From: an uncultured Christensenella sp.
GTDB lineage: Bacteria > Bacillota > Clostridia > Christensenellales > Borkfalkiaceae
Assembly (NCBI GenBank): GCA_910576655.1
Contig: CAJTJC010000008.1
Location: forward strand, 25,220 to 89,219
Direction of reading: 5' to 3'
Length of the DNA stretch: 64,000 bases
Below the pieces are notes generated by a model, which was given only the letters and a program-made list of their open reading frames with translations, was not told where the DNA came from and made no database searches. Numbering within the stretch: the first letter of the stretch is position 1; each line of letters starts with the position of its first letter. The position numbers were made by a program, and so were the translations under genes. Positions 19,211 to 27,798 of the stretch are shown here, piece after piece.

Positions 19211-19239
19211 TTGACAAACGCATTATTATAATACACAAT
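19211..19239 (+). promoter_or_regulatory. Promoter of the ECF sigma operon
   Basis: A consensus TTGACA at 19211-19216 is followed after 17 bp by CACAAT (19234-19239), ending six bases before the ATG at 19246. The -10 box is imperfect. No ECF-type AAC motif for self-activation was recognised. Confidence 0.5.
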
Positions 19240-19245
19240 ATAGCT

Positions 19246-19788
19246 ATGATAGAGAGCGACGGCGAAAAACTCAATAGGCTTATACACGCGGTTGCGGACG
19301 GTTTTGCAGACTGTCTTGACGGCGTTTATTCGCTTGCGGGCGGAAAAATGTACGCCGTAGCTTTGAGCATAGTCGGCAGAGACTACGCCGAGGACGTGCT
19401 GCACGAAAGCTTTATCAAGGTGGCGCGGTTTGCGCGGCGCTTCGGGCGGGACGACAACGCGTACGGCTGGCTTATAAAGATAGTGCGCAATACCGCGCTG
19501 GACTACCTTAAATCGCGTAACCTGCGCGGCAAGGTATCCACCGAGGAATTCTATTCGCTCACCTCTTTGGACTATTCGCCCGAAAAGAGGGAAAGCGCGA
19601 TAATGCTGGAACAGGCGCTTGCAAAGCTCGAACCCGACGACCGCGCCGTTATTTACAGAATATACTACCTCGATATGACGGTACGGGAAATAGCAAGCGA
19701 GTTGGGACTGAGCAAGTCGGCGGTGCAGCGCGCAAAGGACAGGGCGGAAAAGCAATTAAAAACGCTTTTGGGCGGGACAAACGACTGA
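19246..19788 (+). CDS. ECF-type RNA polymerase sigma factor
   Basis: This 180-aa sigma-70 family protein has only regions 2 and 4. Region 2 is AEDVLHESFIKVARFARRFG...AYGWLIKIVRNTALDYLKSR (about residues 45-95), and region 4 is LDMTVREIASELGLSKSAVQRAKDRAEKQL (about 145-175). It should direct transcription of an envelope or stress regulon, including possibly this operon. It is followed 24 nt later by a single-pass membrane protein that is the likely anti-sigma factor, and then by a von Willebrand lipoprotein. No Shine-Dalgarno is seen at the ATG. Confidence 0.9.
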   Translation: MIESDGEKLNRLIHAVADGFADCLDGVYSLAGGKMYAVALSIVGRDYAEDVLHESFIKVARFARRFGRDDNAYGWLIKIVRNTALDYLKSRNLRGKVSTEEFYSLTSLDYSPEKRESAIMLEQALAKLEPDDRAVIYRIYYLDMTVREIASELGLSKSAVQRAKDRAEKQLKTLLGGTND

Positions 19789-19812
19789 GTGTAATCGTTA
19801 AATAGGTGAGGA

Positions 19813-20484
19813 ATGAAGGACGATAAGCTTGAAAAAGAGTTCGAAGAGTATTTCAAGGGTGCGAATACTCCGAACGGTATAACAGCCGACGCGAAAAAAT
19901 ACGTTAAACCGAAAACCGCGTTTTTGCCGAAATTCGTGAAGCTTGCTTCCGTTGCGGCAAGCTTTGCGCTGGTCTTTGCCGTTGCGGTCGCAATAGTTTT
20001 GAAGCGGAACGTCGACGGCGTCCCGACCGAGCCGCAGGTCGGTTATTACACCGACGCGGACCTCGACTTGCAAAAAACAAGCGCGTACGCAGTGTACGAC
20101 CTGCACCCCTCGCTGGCTTTCATACAGAATCTTGCGGTATCCTCGAACGCGAGCGTGGACGGCTGCACCGCGGGCTACCGTTACGGCAAGCTGACGCTTG
20201 TCAAAGCGGACGTCAACCTGCTTGCCAACCTCTGCCGCGACGAAACCACCGTATACGTTGAGTTTACCGACGAAACCGCGGTTTATGCCGAGCTTGCCGA
20301 TTACGCGGACGGCAGCACTGGCAGCTACGGCGGGATAAATTATTACCTTACGAGCGGGACCGCCGAAAACGGCGAGCCGCGGTACAGACTGCACGCCTAT
20401 TACGGCGGGGTCAAATACTACTTCGACGTACGCTCGACAGACCGCAACGCTTACGAAAAATATCTAAGAATGATAAAAAATTAA
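19813..20484 (+). CDS. Probable membrane anti-sigma factor
   Basis: The 223-aa protein has a charged cytoplasmic N-terminus of about 50 residues, one membrane helix (FVKLASVAASFALVFAVAVAIVL) and an extracytoplasmic domain of about 145 residues. That topology, together with its position 24 nt after an ECF sigma gene, fits an anti-sigma factor, although no zinc-finger ASD motif (HxxxCxxC) is present in the N-terminal part. A GGTGAGG Shine-Dalgarno supports the start. The assignment rests on context and topology rather than on a recognised domain. Confidence 0.65.
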   Translation: MKDDKLEKEFEEYFKGANTPNGITADAKKYVKPKTAFLPKFVKLASVAASFALVFAVAVAIVLKRNVDGVPTEPQVGYYTDADLDLQKTSAYAVYDLHPSLAFIQNLAVSSNASVDGCTAGYRYGKLTLVKADVNLLANLCRDETTVYVEFTDETAVYAELADYADGSTGSYGGINYYLTSGTAENGEPRYRLHAYYGGVKYYFDVRSTDRNAYEKYLRMIKN

Positions 20485-20555
20485 ATTTTTTTAAATAAGG
20501 CGGGACAAACGCGCATATTCAATCGTTTTGATTATAAAAAGACCGGAGGTTGATT

Positions 20556-22034
20556 ATGAAAAAACTATTAATGAGCGTAGCTGTACTCGGCGCGGGCTGT
20601 ATGCTGTTCAGCGCATGCGGCGGCATGTACGACGAGGGCGGCTTCCGAGGTCCGAGCTACGACTATATAACCGACGCGGAAGAAGACAACTTCGTTCACG
20701 ACAGCATTATCGAAAAGGATTTTACCTCTGTTTCGCAAACGGCGACCTCTTACTTCTCGCTTGACAGAAACACGGCGTCCTATTCTCAGATAAGAACCCA
20801 GATTGACGACGGGCAGAAAGTAGACTGCGACAGCGTGCGCATAGAGGAAATGATAAATTATTTCGACTACGGCTTTGCCGCGCCGACGGACAAATCCGTC
20901 GCTCTTACCACTGCGCTTTCACCCTGCCCGTGGAATAAGGATAACAACCTGATGCTCGTCGGGCTGAAAACGACGCAGGTCGAGGTCGAAGACGTCAACG
21001 CAAACTACGTTTTTCTTATCGACGTTTCGGGCTCTATGTCGGGCAGTACGCGTCTGCCGCTTGCCAAGCAGGGCTTCAATATGCTTCTGGACGGACTGGG
21101 CGACAGGGACGTCGTATCGATAGTAACCTACGCCAGCGGCGTTAAAACCGTGCTTGACGGCAGCGAATGTACCGACGAGGGCAAAAAGGAAATACGCAGC
21201 GCAATCTCTTCCCTCGTTGCGTCGGGCGCAACTTCGGGCGGAGACGGACTCGAACGCGCGTACAGGATAGCTCAAAAGCACTTTATCGATGGCGGCAACA
21301 ACAGAGTTATTTTAATTTCAGACGGCGACTTCAACGTTGGAATGTCGGATACGGACGAACTGCACGAATTCATACAGAATAAAGCGGCAAGCGGCGTCTA
21401 CCTTTCGGTTATCGGCGTAGGTATGGGAAATATGCGCGACGACCTTTTGGAAACGCTTGCAACGAAGGGCAACGGGAACTACGCCTATCTCGACAGCGCA
21501 GCGGAAGCGCGCAAGGTTTTCGTAGACGAGCTGAACGGCACTCTATTCACCGTTGCAAAGGACGCAAAGGCAGGCGTTACCTTCACCGACGAGGTGAACA
21601 AATACAGGCTTATCGGCTACGACACCAAGCTTATCACAGAAGACGACTTCAATAACGATAAGTCCGACACGGGCGAAATAGGTGCAAACCTCTGCGTAGC
21701 CGCGCTGTACGAAATTGCGCTTTCAGCGAACGCGGAAGGCAAGCTTGCCGAAGCCGAAGTCAGATATAAGGACGTAAGCGGAAAAGAAGAAAAAAGCGAA
21801 AGCGTGACCTGCTCGGTTGAAATTACCACGCCGTCGTCTGAGGACCTCTCGTTCATAAGCTGCGTTGCGGAATTCGGGCTGATACTGCGCGACTCGAAGT
21901 ACAAGGGCGCGGCGTCGCTCGAAGCCGTATTGAACAGACTGAACGGACTTAGCGACTATATTGCGGACGACTACTACAAAAAAGAATTCGTCGGGCTGGT
22001 CGGAAAAGCTTCCGAAAGCAAATACTATATATAA
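20556..22034 (+). CDS. von Willebrand factor A lipoprotein (YfbK-like)
   Basis: The start ATG at 20556 follows CGGAGGT by five bases. The signal is a lipoprotein type (MKKLL..., lipobox LFSAC). Mature residues 45-115 match the region preceding the VWA domain in YfbK-type proteins (TSYFSLDRNTASYSQIRTQI). The VWA domain follows, with the MIDAS motif DVSGSMSGS near residue 155 and the companion SDGDFNVGMSDTDEL. The C-terminal third fits the YfbK C-terminal domain (DUF3520-like). It is probably a surface-exposed metal-dependent adhesion or sensing protein, cotranscribed with the ECF sigma and anti-sigma genes. Confidence 0.85.
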   Translation: MKKLLMSVAVLGAGCMLFSACGGMYDEGGFRGPSYDYITDAEEDNFVHDSIIEKDFTSVSQTATSYFSLDRNTASYSQIRTQIDDGQKVDCDSVRIEEMINYFDYGFAAPTDKSVALTTALSPCPWNKDNNLMLVGLKTTQVEVEDVNANYVFLIDVSGSMSGSTRLPLAKQGFNMLLDGLGDRDVVSIVTYASGVKTVLDGSECTDEGKKEIRSAISSLVASGATSGGDGLERAYRIAQKHFIDGGNNRVILISDGDFNVGMSDTDELHEFIQNKAASGVYLSVIGVGMGNMRDDLLETLATKGNGNYAYLDSAAEARKVFVDELNGTLFTVAKDAKAGVTFTDEVNKYRLIGYDTKLITEDDFNNDKSDTGEIGANLCVAALYEIALSANAEGKLAEAEVRYKDVSGKEEKSESVTCSVEITTPSSEDLSFISCVAEFGLILRDSKYKGAASLEAVLNRLNGLSDYIADDYYKKEFVGLVGKASESKYYI

Positions 22035-22062
22035 AAGGCGGGGCTTAAAGCCCCGCCTTTTT
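22034..22062. terminator. Bidirectional terminator between the VWA gene and purA
   Basis: A 13-bp stem (AAAAGGCGGGGCT / AGCCCCGCCTTTT) separates two convergent genes. It carries T-runs on both strands and overlaps the purA stop. Confidence 0.8.
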
Positions 22063-23342
22063 TAATACATCTTTATATATGCGTCGCGCTCGGCCCCGAC
22101 CGAAACGTACCTGATTTTGCAGTCGCAAAGCCTTTCCAAAAGGCGGATATAATCCAGCGCCTCTTTGGGCAGGTCGGAAACCTTTCTACACTTGGATAAA
22201 TCTTTATTCCAGCCCTTAACCGTTTCGTATACGGGCTTACAGTCGTCTAAAACGTCGGTAAACGGAAACTCGTCCAGAATTTTTCCGTCCAACTCGTAAT
22301 GCGTGCATATTTCTATTTGCTCGTATCCGTCCAGTACGTCGAGCTTAGTCAACGCTATTTCGTCCGCGCCCTGACAGCGTATGCCGTAGCGCGAGGCGAC
22401 GACGTCGAAGGGCCCCACCCTTCTTGGTCTGCCCGTAGCCGCGCCGTACTCACCGCCCGCGGCGCGCAGCCTTTCCGCCTTTTCGCCGAAGTACTCGCAG
22501 GTGAACGGTCCCTCGCCGACGCAGCTCGAATAAGCCTTCATAATGCCGAGCGAGTTAGTAAGCTTGAGATTGGGAACGCCCGCGCCTATGGGTGCGTACG
22601 CCGCAATAGTCGACGACGACGAGGTATAGGGCACTATGCCGTAATCAATATCGCGCAGCGCGCCGAGCTGCGCCTCGAACATAATGCTTTTGCCTGCGGC
22701 GTGCATAGAGTTAAGATAAAGCCCCGTATCCGTCACGTAGTCCGCAAGCGGCTTGCCGTAGGTCTCGAAATAGCTTACCATATCGTCGGGCTTTACGGGC
22801 TCGAAGCCGTAAGCCTTAATCGTCATATTCTTCCAGGCGACTATATCGGGCAGGCGCTTATACAGCCTCTGCGTATTCAAAAGCTCGCCCATGCGGAACG
22901 CTTTTTTCATATACTTGTCCGCATAGACGGGAGCAATACCGCGGCGGGTCGAGCCGTAGGGCTTGCCGGTGGCTTTTTCCAGCCTGTCCTCCTCCATTAC
23001 GTCCTGCAACACGTTGTAGGGCATGGTTATAATCGCCTTGTCGCTTATTTTGAGGTTGGCGGGCGATATGGAAATTCCGCCCTCTCTAAGCCGCGCAATC
23101 TCTTCGCAGAGGTGGCGCAAATCGATAACCATACCGGGGCCCATAACGCAAACCACCCCCTCGCGCAGTATGCCGGAAGGCAGCAAATTCAAAATGAATT
23201 TACCCCTGTCGTTGACCACGGTATGCCCCGCGTTGTTGCCTCCCTGATAGCGACATACCACGTCGTAATCGCGCGAAAGCAGGTCAACCATTCTTCCCTT
23301 GCCCTCGTCGCCCCAGTTAATTCCGCAAATTCCCGTTAACAT
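22062..23342 (-). CDS. purA: Adenylosuccinate synthetase
   Basis: PurA makes adenylosuccinate from IMP, aspartate and GTP, the first step from IMP to AMP. The 426-aa protein carries the N-terminal NWGDEGKGRMVD phosphate-binding motif, GGNNAGHTVV with the catalytic histidine, and GTRRGIAP-like GSTRRGIAPVYADK. The C-terminal GPFDVVASRYG is also typical. The start follows GGAGGATAATTGAT. It lies one base after the ClC gene on the same strand and is probably cotranscribed with it. Confidence 0.95.
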   Translation of the reverse strand: MLTGICGINWGDEGKGRMVDLLSRDYDVVCRYQGGNNAGHTVVNDRGKFILNLLPSGILREGVVCVMGPGMVIDLRHLCEEIARLREGGISISPANLKISDKAIITMPYNVLQDVMEEDRLEKATGKPYGSTRRGIAPVYADKYMKKAFRMGELLNTQRLYKRLPDIVAWKNMTIKAYGFEPVKPDDMVSYFETYGKPLADYVTDTGLYLNSMHAAGKSIMFEAQLGALRDIDYGIVPYTSSSSTIAAYAPIGAGVPNLKLTNSLGIMKAYSSCVGEGPFTCEYFGEKAERLRAAGGEYGAATGRPRRVGPFDVVASRYGIRCQGADEIALTKLDVLDGYEQIEICTHYELDGKILDEFPFTDVLDDCKPVYETVKGWNKDLSKCRKVSDLPKEALDYIRLLERLCDCKIRYVSVGAERDAYIKMY

Positions 23343-23343
23343 A

Positions 23344-24969
23344 TCAATTATCCTCCGTGCCGTCGGGTTGTTTACCCACTATTTCGTACAGGTAACCGTA
23401 CAGCTCTTCCAAAGAGTCGGTCTCGCACTCGAATACGAGCGTGTCGCCCGCTTTGAATATATATTCGCCGTCGGGAACGATAACCGTCCCGCCCGAAACG
23501 ACCTCTACCACGAGTCCGTTCGTAGGCCAGATAATGGCGCGGACCTTGTTCATTTCCGCCTTGGAATGAGGCTGTACTATAAGCGATATTCTTTCCTTTC
23601 TGACGTTTTCGTAAAGCTTTTCGTCGACTATGAACGCGTCCAGATTCTTTTCGTAAATGGGCTCCAACTTAAACAACATGCTTATAAGGTAGCCTATCGC
23701 AACGCCCAAAAGCACGGGTAAAAAGTTTGTGAACTGTCCCGTCAGCTCGAACACCATTACTATACCCGTTATAGGCGCCTTTACTATAGTGGTAAAGAAA
23801 ACCGCCATACAGATAATTATGAAGTAATCGCAGAACGCGGGGTCCATACCCATTGCGACGAAAGCTACGGCAAGTACGCCGCCCAGTCCCGCGCCCATTG
23901 CAAGCATGGGAATAAATACGCCGCAGGGTATTCCGCAGCCCATTGCCATAACGCCCGCTATATATTTGAACGCAAAAACGATTATTATGCTTGCGACCAC
24001 CGAAATGCCGAATACGCTTTCGATGCTTATTTTGCCCGTGCCGTGCGTGCCAAGCGCCTCGATAAACGAGTGACCGCCGCCCATAGCGTAGGACGTAACC
24101 AACCCGAACGCGCCCGCAAGCATAAAGGGGATTATATATTTGCCCGTGCCATTAAAAAATGTAATTTTCTTGAACAGCTTTTTTGCAAGCGTCACCGAGT
24201 GATAGAACGCCACGCCCGCAAGCGCCGCGACCACCGCCGCGGGGATAATCCAAAGGCAGTACGAAAACGAAAAGTTTTCGGGGAATATAAAGCTTTCGAA
24301 GGTGAACCCCACGCCGTAGCCGAGCGGCGGACGGATGGCGTTGCGCGTAAACAGCGCGGTAACTATGCTTAAAGCGGCGCATACGAACACCTGCGGCGAG
24401 AACGAGCGGAACGCCTCCTCCATTGCGAAGAAAAGTCCCGTAACGGGCGCGTTGAACGCAACCGCAAGTCCCGCGCTCGAACCTCCCGCAATCTGTAATC
24501 GGCGCGCCATCTGATTGCGCCTTAACGTCTTGCCGACCGCCTCGCCCGCGCAACCGCCTATTTCAAGCGAGGGTCCCTCCGCTCCCGCGGACAGTCCCAA
24601 AAATATGCACGCCAACGACGCCGCGAACATCGAGCACATCGTCACGTACCACTTGAAGCGGATTATTCCGCGCGCCGCGCCCTCAATCTGCGGTATACCG
24701 CTGCCGCGTATCATGGGCACGAAGCGCACGAACGTGCCTATCACCACCGCGCCCGCGGCAAGCCCTACGAACAGCAGGGGAATGAACGCGGGATTGTCAA
24801 GCAGCAGACCGTACAGCTTTACCGAGGTTTCCTCGCCTATATGCGCCAAAATGTTGTAAAGGGTTACGACCACGCCCGAAAACAGTCCCGTAAGCAGACT
24901 GATAAGAACGAGGTTTACGCCGTTGTCGGCAAACGATTGTAAATTTTTTTTAAGTTTTTCCTTGGTCAC
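23344..24969 (-). CDS. ClC-family chloride channel/antiporter with TrkA-C tail
   Basis: The 541-aa protein contains the ClC selectivity-filter motifs GSGIPQIEG, SAGAEGPSLEIGG (with the gating glutamate) and GIPCGVFIPMLAMGAGLGG. It has ten or more membrane helices and a C-terminal cytoplasmic TrkA-C-like domain (about residues 455-530). The internal glutamate pair in FFAMEEAF fits a proton-coupled antiporter, but fluoride or nitrate selectivity cannot be excluded. Translation starts at GTG (24967-24969). No Shine-Dalgarno is present; a promoter at 24976-25004 ends six bases upstream. purA follows directly. Confidence 0.9.
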   Translation of the reverse strand: MTKEKLKKNLQSFADNGVNLVLISLLTGLFSGVVVTLYNILAHIGEETSVKLYGLLLDNPAFIPLLFVGLAAGAVVIGTFVRFVPMIRGSGIPQIEGAARGIIRFKWYVTMCSMFAASLACIFLGLSAGAEGPSLEIGGCAGEAVGKTLRRNQMARRLQIAGGSSAGLAVAFNAPVTGLFFAMEEAFRSFSPQVFVCAALSIVTALFTRNAIRPPLGYGVGFTFESFIFPENFSFSYCLWIIPAAVVAALAGVAFYHSVTLAKKLFKKITFFNGTGKYIIPFMLAGAFGLVTSYAMGGGHSFIEALGTHGTGKISIESVFGISVVASIIIVFAFKYIAGVMAMGCGIPCGVFIPMLAMGAGLGGVLAVAFVAMGMDPAFCDYFIIICMAVFFTTIVKAPITGIVMVFELTGQFTNFLPVLLGVAIGYLISMLFKLEPIYEKNLDAFIVDEKLYENVRKERISLIVQPHSKAEMNKVRAIIWPTNGLVVEVVSGGTVIVPDGEYIFKAGDTLVFECETDSLEELYGYLYEIVGKQPDGTEDN

Positions 24970-24975
24970 GGTACA

Positions 24976-25004
24976 ATTCTATCACTTCCGTAAGGTTTTG
25001 TAAA
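24976..25004 (-). promoter_or_regulatory. Promoter abutting the ClC GTG start (leaderless)
   Basis: On the minus strand TTTACA (24999-25004), a 17-nt spacer and TAGAAT (24976-24981) are followed by six bases and the GTG start. There is no Shine-Dalgarno. Confidence 0.55.
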
Positions 25005-25031
25005 ACAAAATACGCGCCAAAGCGACAACTA

Positions 25032-25066
25032 AAAACGCTATCGACCGAATTGTTCGATAGCGTTTT
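25032..25066 (-). terminator. Terminator of the DUF3592-like gene
   Basis: A 13-bp stem (AAAACGCTATCGA / TCGATAGCGTTTT) is followed by a T-run on the minus strand, 30 nt past the stop at 25097. Confidence 0.75.
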
Positions 25067-25096
25067 CGTTTAAGTTATTTTTTTGTTCGCCGGTGA

Positions 25097-25630
25097 CTAT
25101 AAACTGTTTCCCAAATGGTCTTTCACTTTGACTTTGAAAATTATGACAAGCAAAATTATCAATAAAACCGTTTCAATACCTATCAGAATTCCGCCGCGTA
25201 TCCATACGAAGTCGAATGCGTTACTATATAAATTTTGTAAATTTGCGGTAGGCTTGCAATGTCCTTTGTCGTCTATCGTAAGTTTTACTGTTTTACCGAC
25301 TTGATTTTCACACCAATCCCGCATTTCATTTAACTCGTCGGTTCTATCTTCGCGGATACTCCAATAATCACTTGTTTCCCAAACTGTTCCATTCTCTTCA
25401 TATTTATAAATAAGAGTAAAAGAATAGTAGTAGTATGAACTATGATTGCCATAACCGCCGCCTTTTTCTAATTCTATAATATCACCTTCAACTTCACGCC
25501 CGTTACTCATAAGATATTTCAAATCCCGTAAATGCGTAATGCCGCTGATAGAAGAAGTTAAAATAATAGTAGACAGCACCATTAAAAATATTATTGCAAT
25601 TATTAAGCCGTTTTTATTTTTCCGAGTCAT
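25097..25630 (-). CDS. Two-helix membrane protein, DUF3592-like
   Basis: The 177-aa protein has an N-terminal membrane helix (LIIAIIFLMVLSTIILTSSI), a central extracytoplasmic beta-rich region of about 100 residues, and a C-terminal helix (IETVLLIILLVIIFKV). The middle section (VEGDIIELEKGG..., YSFTLIYKYEENG, VGKTVKLTIDD) resembles DUF3592 proteins, which have no known function. It is AT-richer than the surrounding genes and stands alone between two promoters, consistent with horizontal acquisition. Confidence 0.65.
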   Translation of the reverse strand: MTRKNKNGLIIAIIFLMVLSTIILTSSISGITHLRDLKYLMSNGREVEGDIIELEKGGGYGNHSSYYYYSFTLIYKYEENGTVWETSDYWSIREDRTDELNEMRDWCENQVGKTVKLTIDDKGHCKPTANLQNLYSNAFDFVWIRGGILIGIETVLLIILLVIIFKVKVKDHLGNSL

Positions 25631-25697
25631 ATATCTTTTTTCATATTAGGATAGCCCCTTATAATTTCGTCACAAACGTTTTTTACGAAATAACGGG

Positions 25698-27776
25698 TTA
25701 TCTTACGCTGTAAAGCAAATCGAAGTACGAGGGATATTTCCAGTATTCCGACGCGGTAAGCGTTTCCATTTCGTCGACTATCTTGCGCAGCGCTTCCATA
25801 TCGGGTATAATGACGTGCGCCATTGCAACCGACGCCGCGCGAACGTCGGATTTATCAATCGCCTTCAAGTCGCGGGCAAGCTTTTCCGCCGCCTCGTCCG
25901 CGCTGTCGTTCAGCTCTGACAGCGTTTTTATAAGCTTGGTTTCCGCCTTACACGGTATATCGCCGAGACTCTTTTTCGCGCAAACGCCGCCGCTGAGCTT
26001 GCCTACGAACTCCGACACTGCGGGAATAATTTCCCTGCGCGCCATTTCTATCATGGTCAGCGCCTCGATATTGATAACTTTGGCGTAGTTTTCCAGCCTT
26101 ATATCCGCGCGGGCAATCGCCTCCTCGCGAGTGAAAACCTTTTGGCGGACGTACACGCCGATATTGCTTTCGTCATAGCAGACGGCAACCGCGTCCGCAG
26201 TTGTCTTGTTGTTCAATAGTCCGCGCTTTTTCGCCTCGGCAACCCATTCGGGGCCGTAACCGTCAAGATTGTAGATAATGCGGTAATGCTGCTTGAACTC
26301 GCGCGCGATAATCGCGTCGGCAGCCTTTTCTATATCCGCCTTACCTTCAAGCTCGTCTGCAAACGCGCCGAACGCGTCCGCAACAATCGTATTAAGGCAG
26401 ATGTTCGCTTCGGACGCGTTCATCTGCGAGCCGAGACTTCTGAACTCGAACTTGTTGCCCGTAAAAGCAAACGGCGAGGTACGGTTTCTGTCGGTCGCGT
26501 CCTTGGGGAAAATAGGGCTTTCGGGAACGCCTATCGAGCTTTCGAGCGTGCCAGTCGCAACGTAGCTTTTACCCTTTACTATGCAGTCCACCATTGCGCC
26601 GAGCTGGTCGCCGAGGTACACCGACATAATCGCGGGCGGAGCCTCGTCCGCGCCCAGTCTCAAATCGTTGCCCGCCGAGGCGACCGACGCGCGCAGTATG
26701 CCCTGATAGTCGTCCACCGCCTTTATAACCGCCGCCAGCACGAGCTTGAAAAACGTATTGTTTTCGGGCGATAAGCCGGGGTCTAAAAGATTGAAGCCCG
26801 TATCGGTAGAAAGCGACCAGTTGTTGTGCTTGCCGCTGCCGTTTATACCCCTGAACGGCTTTTCGTGCAGAATACACGCAAGGCGGTGCTTTTTGGCGAC
26901 GCAACGCATAACCTCCATAGTAAGCATATTCGCGTCGACTGCTACGTTAACCGTCGAGTATATCGGCGCCATTTCGTGCTGAGCGGGCGCCACCTCGTTG
27001 TGCTTGGTCTTGCTCATAACGCCCAGACGCCAAAGCTCTTCGTCGAGGTCGCGCATGAACGCGGCAACGCGCAGCTTCAGTGCGCCGAAATAGTTGTCTT
27101 CAAGCTCCTGCCCACGGGAAACCGCCGCGCCGAAAAGCGTTCTGCCGGTAAGGCGCAAATCCTTGCGCTTTAAGTACTGCTCTTCGTCGATTAAGAAATA
27201 TTCCTGCTCGGGTCCGACTGCGCAGGAAACCTTTTTGCAGTCTATGCCGAACAGCCTCAAAAGCCGCTTCGCCTGTCTGTCGAGCGCGGTCATAGAGCGC
27301 AGAAGCGGCGCCTTGTTGTCAAGCGTTTCGCCCGTGTGCGACACGAATACCGTAGGTATGTACAGAGTGCCGCCGCGCACGAAAGCGGGCGACGTGGGGT
27401 CCCACGCAGTATAGCCGCGCGCCATGTGCGTAGCGCGCGAGCCGCCCGAAGGGAAGCTGGAAGCGTCCGATTCGCCGACTATAAGACTCTTGCCCGTAAG
27501 TCGCATTATAACGCCGTCGCCCTCCTTGGTTATAAAGCTTTCATGCTTTTCGGCGGTAAGACCTGTAAGGGGCTGAAACCAATGCGTATAATGGGTCGCG
27601 CCCTTGGACACCGCCCATTTTTTCATCGCCGAAGCGACAGTGCCCGCAATGGATACGTCAAGCGTTTTACCCGCCTCGACAGTGGCCCTTAAAGCCTTGT
27701 AAACCTCGGTGGGCAGCGTTTCCTTCTGTACCGCGTCCGAAAAGACGTTTTCTCCGAATATTTCAGGTATGTTCAT
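25698..27776 (-). CDS. glnN: Glutamine synthetase type III
   Basis: GlnN ligates ammonia to glutamate using ATP. The start at 27776 is preferred because AAAGGAG lies just upstream and gives the typical N-terminus MNIPEIFGENVFSDAVQ. The 692-aa length fits GSIII, which is much longer than GSI. Conserved segments include GPEQEYFLID, KHNEVAPAQHEMAPIY, GSGKHNNWSLSTDTG and DRNRTSPFAFTGNKFEFR. It lies 22 nt downstream of dinB on the same strand. No glnB or ammonium transporter gene is nearby. Confidence 0.95.
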   Translation of the reverse strand: MNIPEIFGENVFSDAVQKETLPTEVYKALRATVEAGKTLDVSIAGTVASAMKKWAVSKGATHYTHWFQPLTGLTAEKHESFITKEGDGVIMRLTGKSLIVGESDASSFPSGGSRATHMARGYTAWDPTSPAFVRGGTLYIPTVFVSHTGETLDNKAPLLRSMTALDRQAKRLLRLFGIDCKKVSCAVGPEQEYFLIDEEQYLKRKDLRLTGRTLFGAAVSRGQELEDNYFGALKLRVAAFMRDLDEELWRLGVMSKTKHNEVAPAQHEMAPIYSTVNVAVDANMLTMEVMRCVAKKHRLACILHEKPFRGINGSGKHNNWSLSTDTGFNLLDPGLSPENNTFFKLVLAAVIKAVDDYQGILRASVASAGNDLRLGADEAPPAIMSVYLGDQLGAMVDCIVKGKSYVATGTLESSIGVPESPIFPKDATDRNRTSPFAFTGNKFEFRSLGSQMNASEANICLNTIVADAFGAFADELEGKADIEKAADAIIAREFKQHYRIIYNLDGYGPEWVAEAKKRGLLNNKTTADAVAVCYDESNIGVYVRQKVFTREEAIARADIRLENYAKVINIEALTMIEMARREIIPAVSEFVGKLSGGVCAKKSLGDIPCKAETKLIKTLSELNDSADEAAEKLARDLKAIDKSDVRAASVAMAHVIIPDMEALRKIVDEMETLTASEYWKYPSYFDLLYSVR

Positions 27777-27798
27777 AATACTCCTTTTAATCCTCCTT

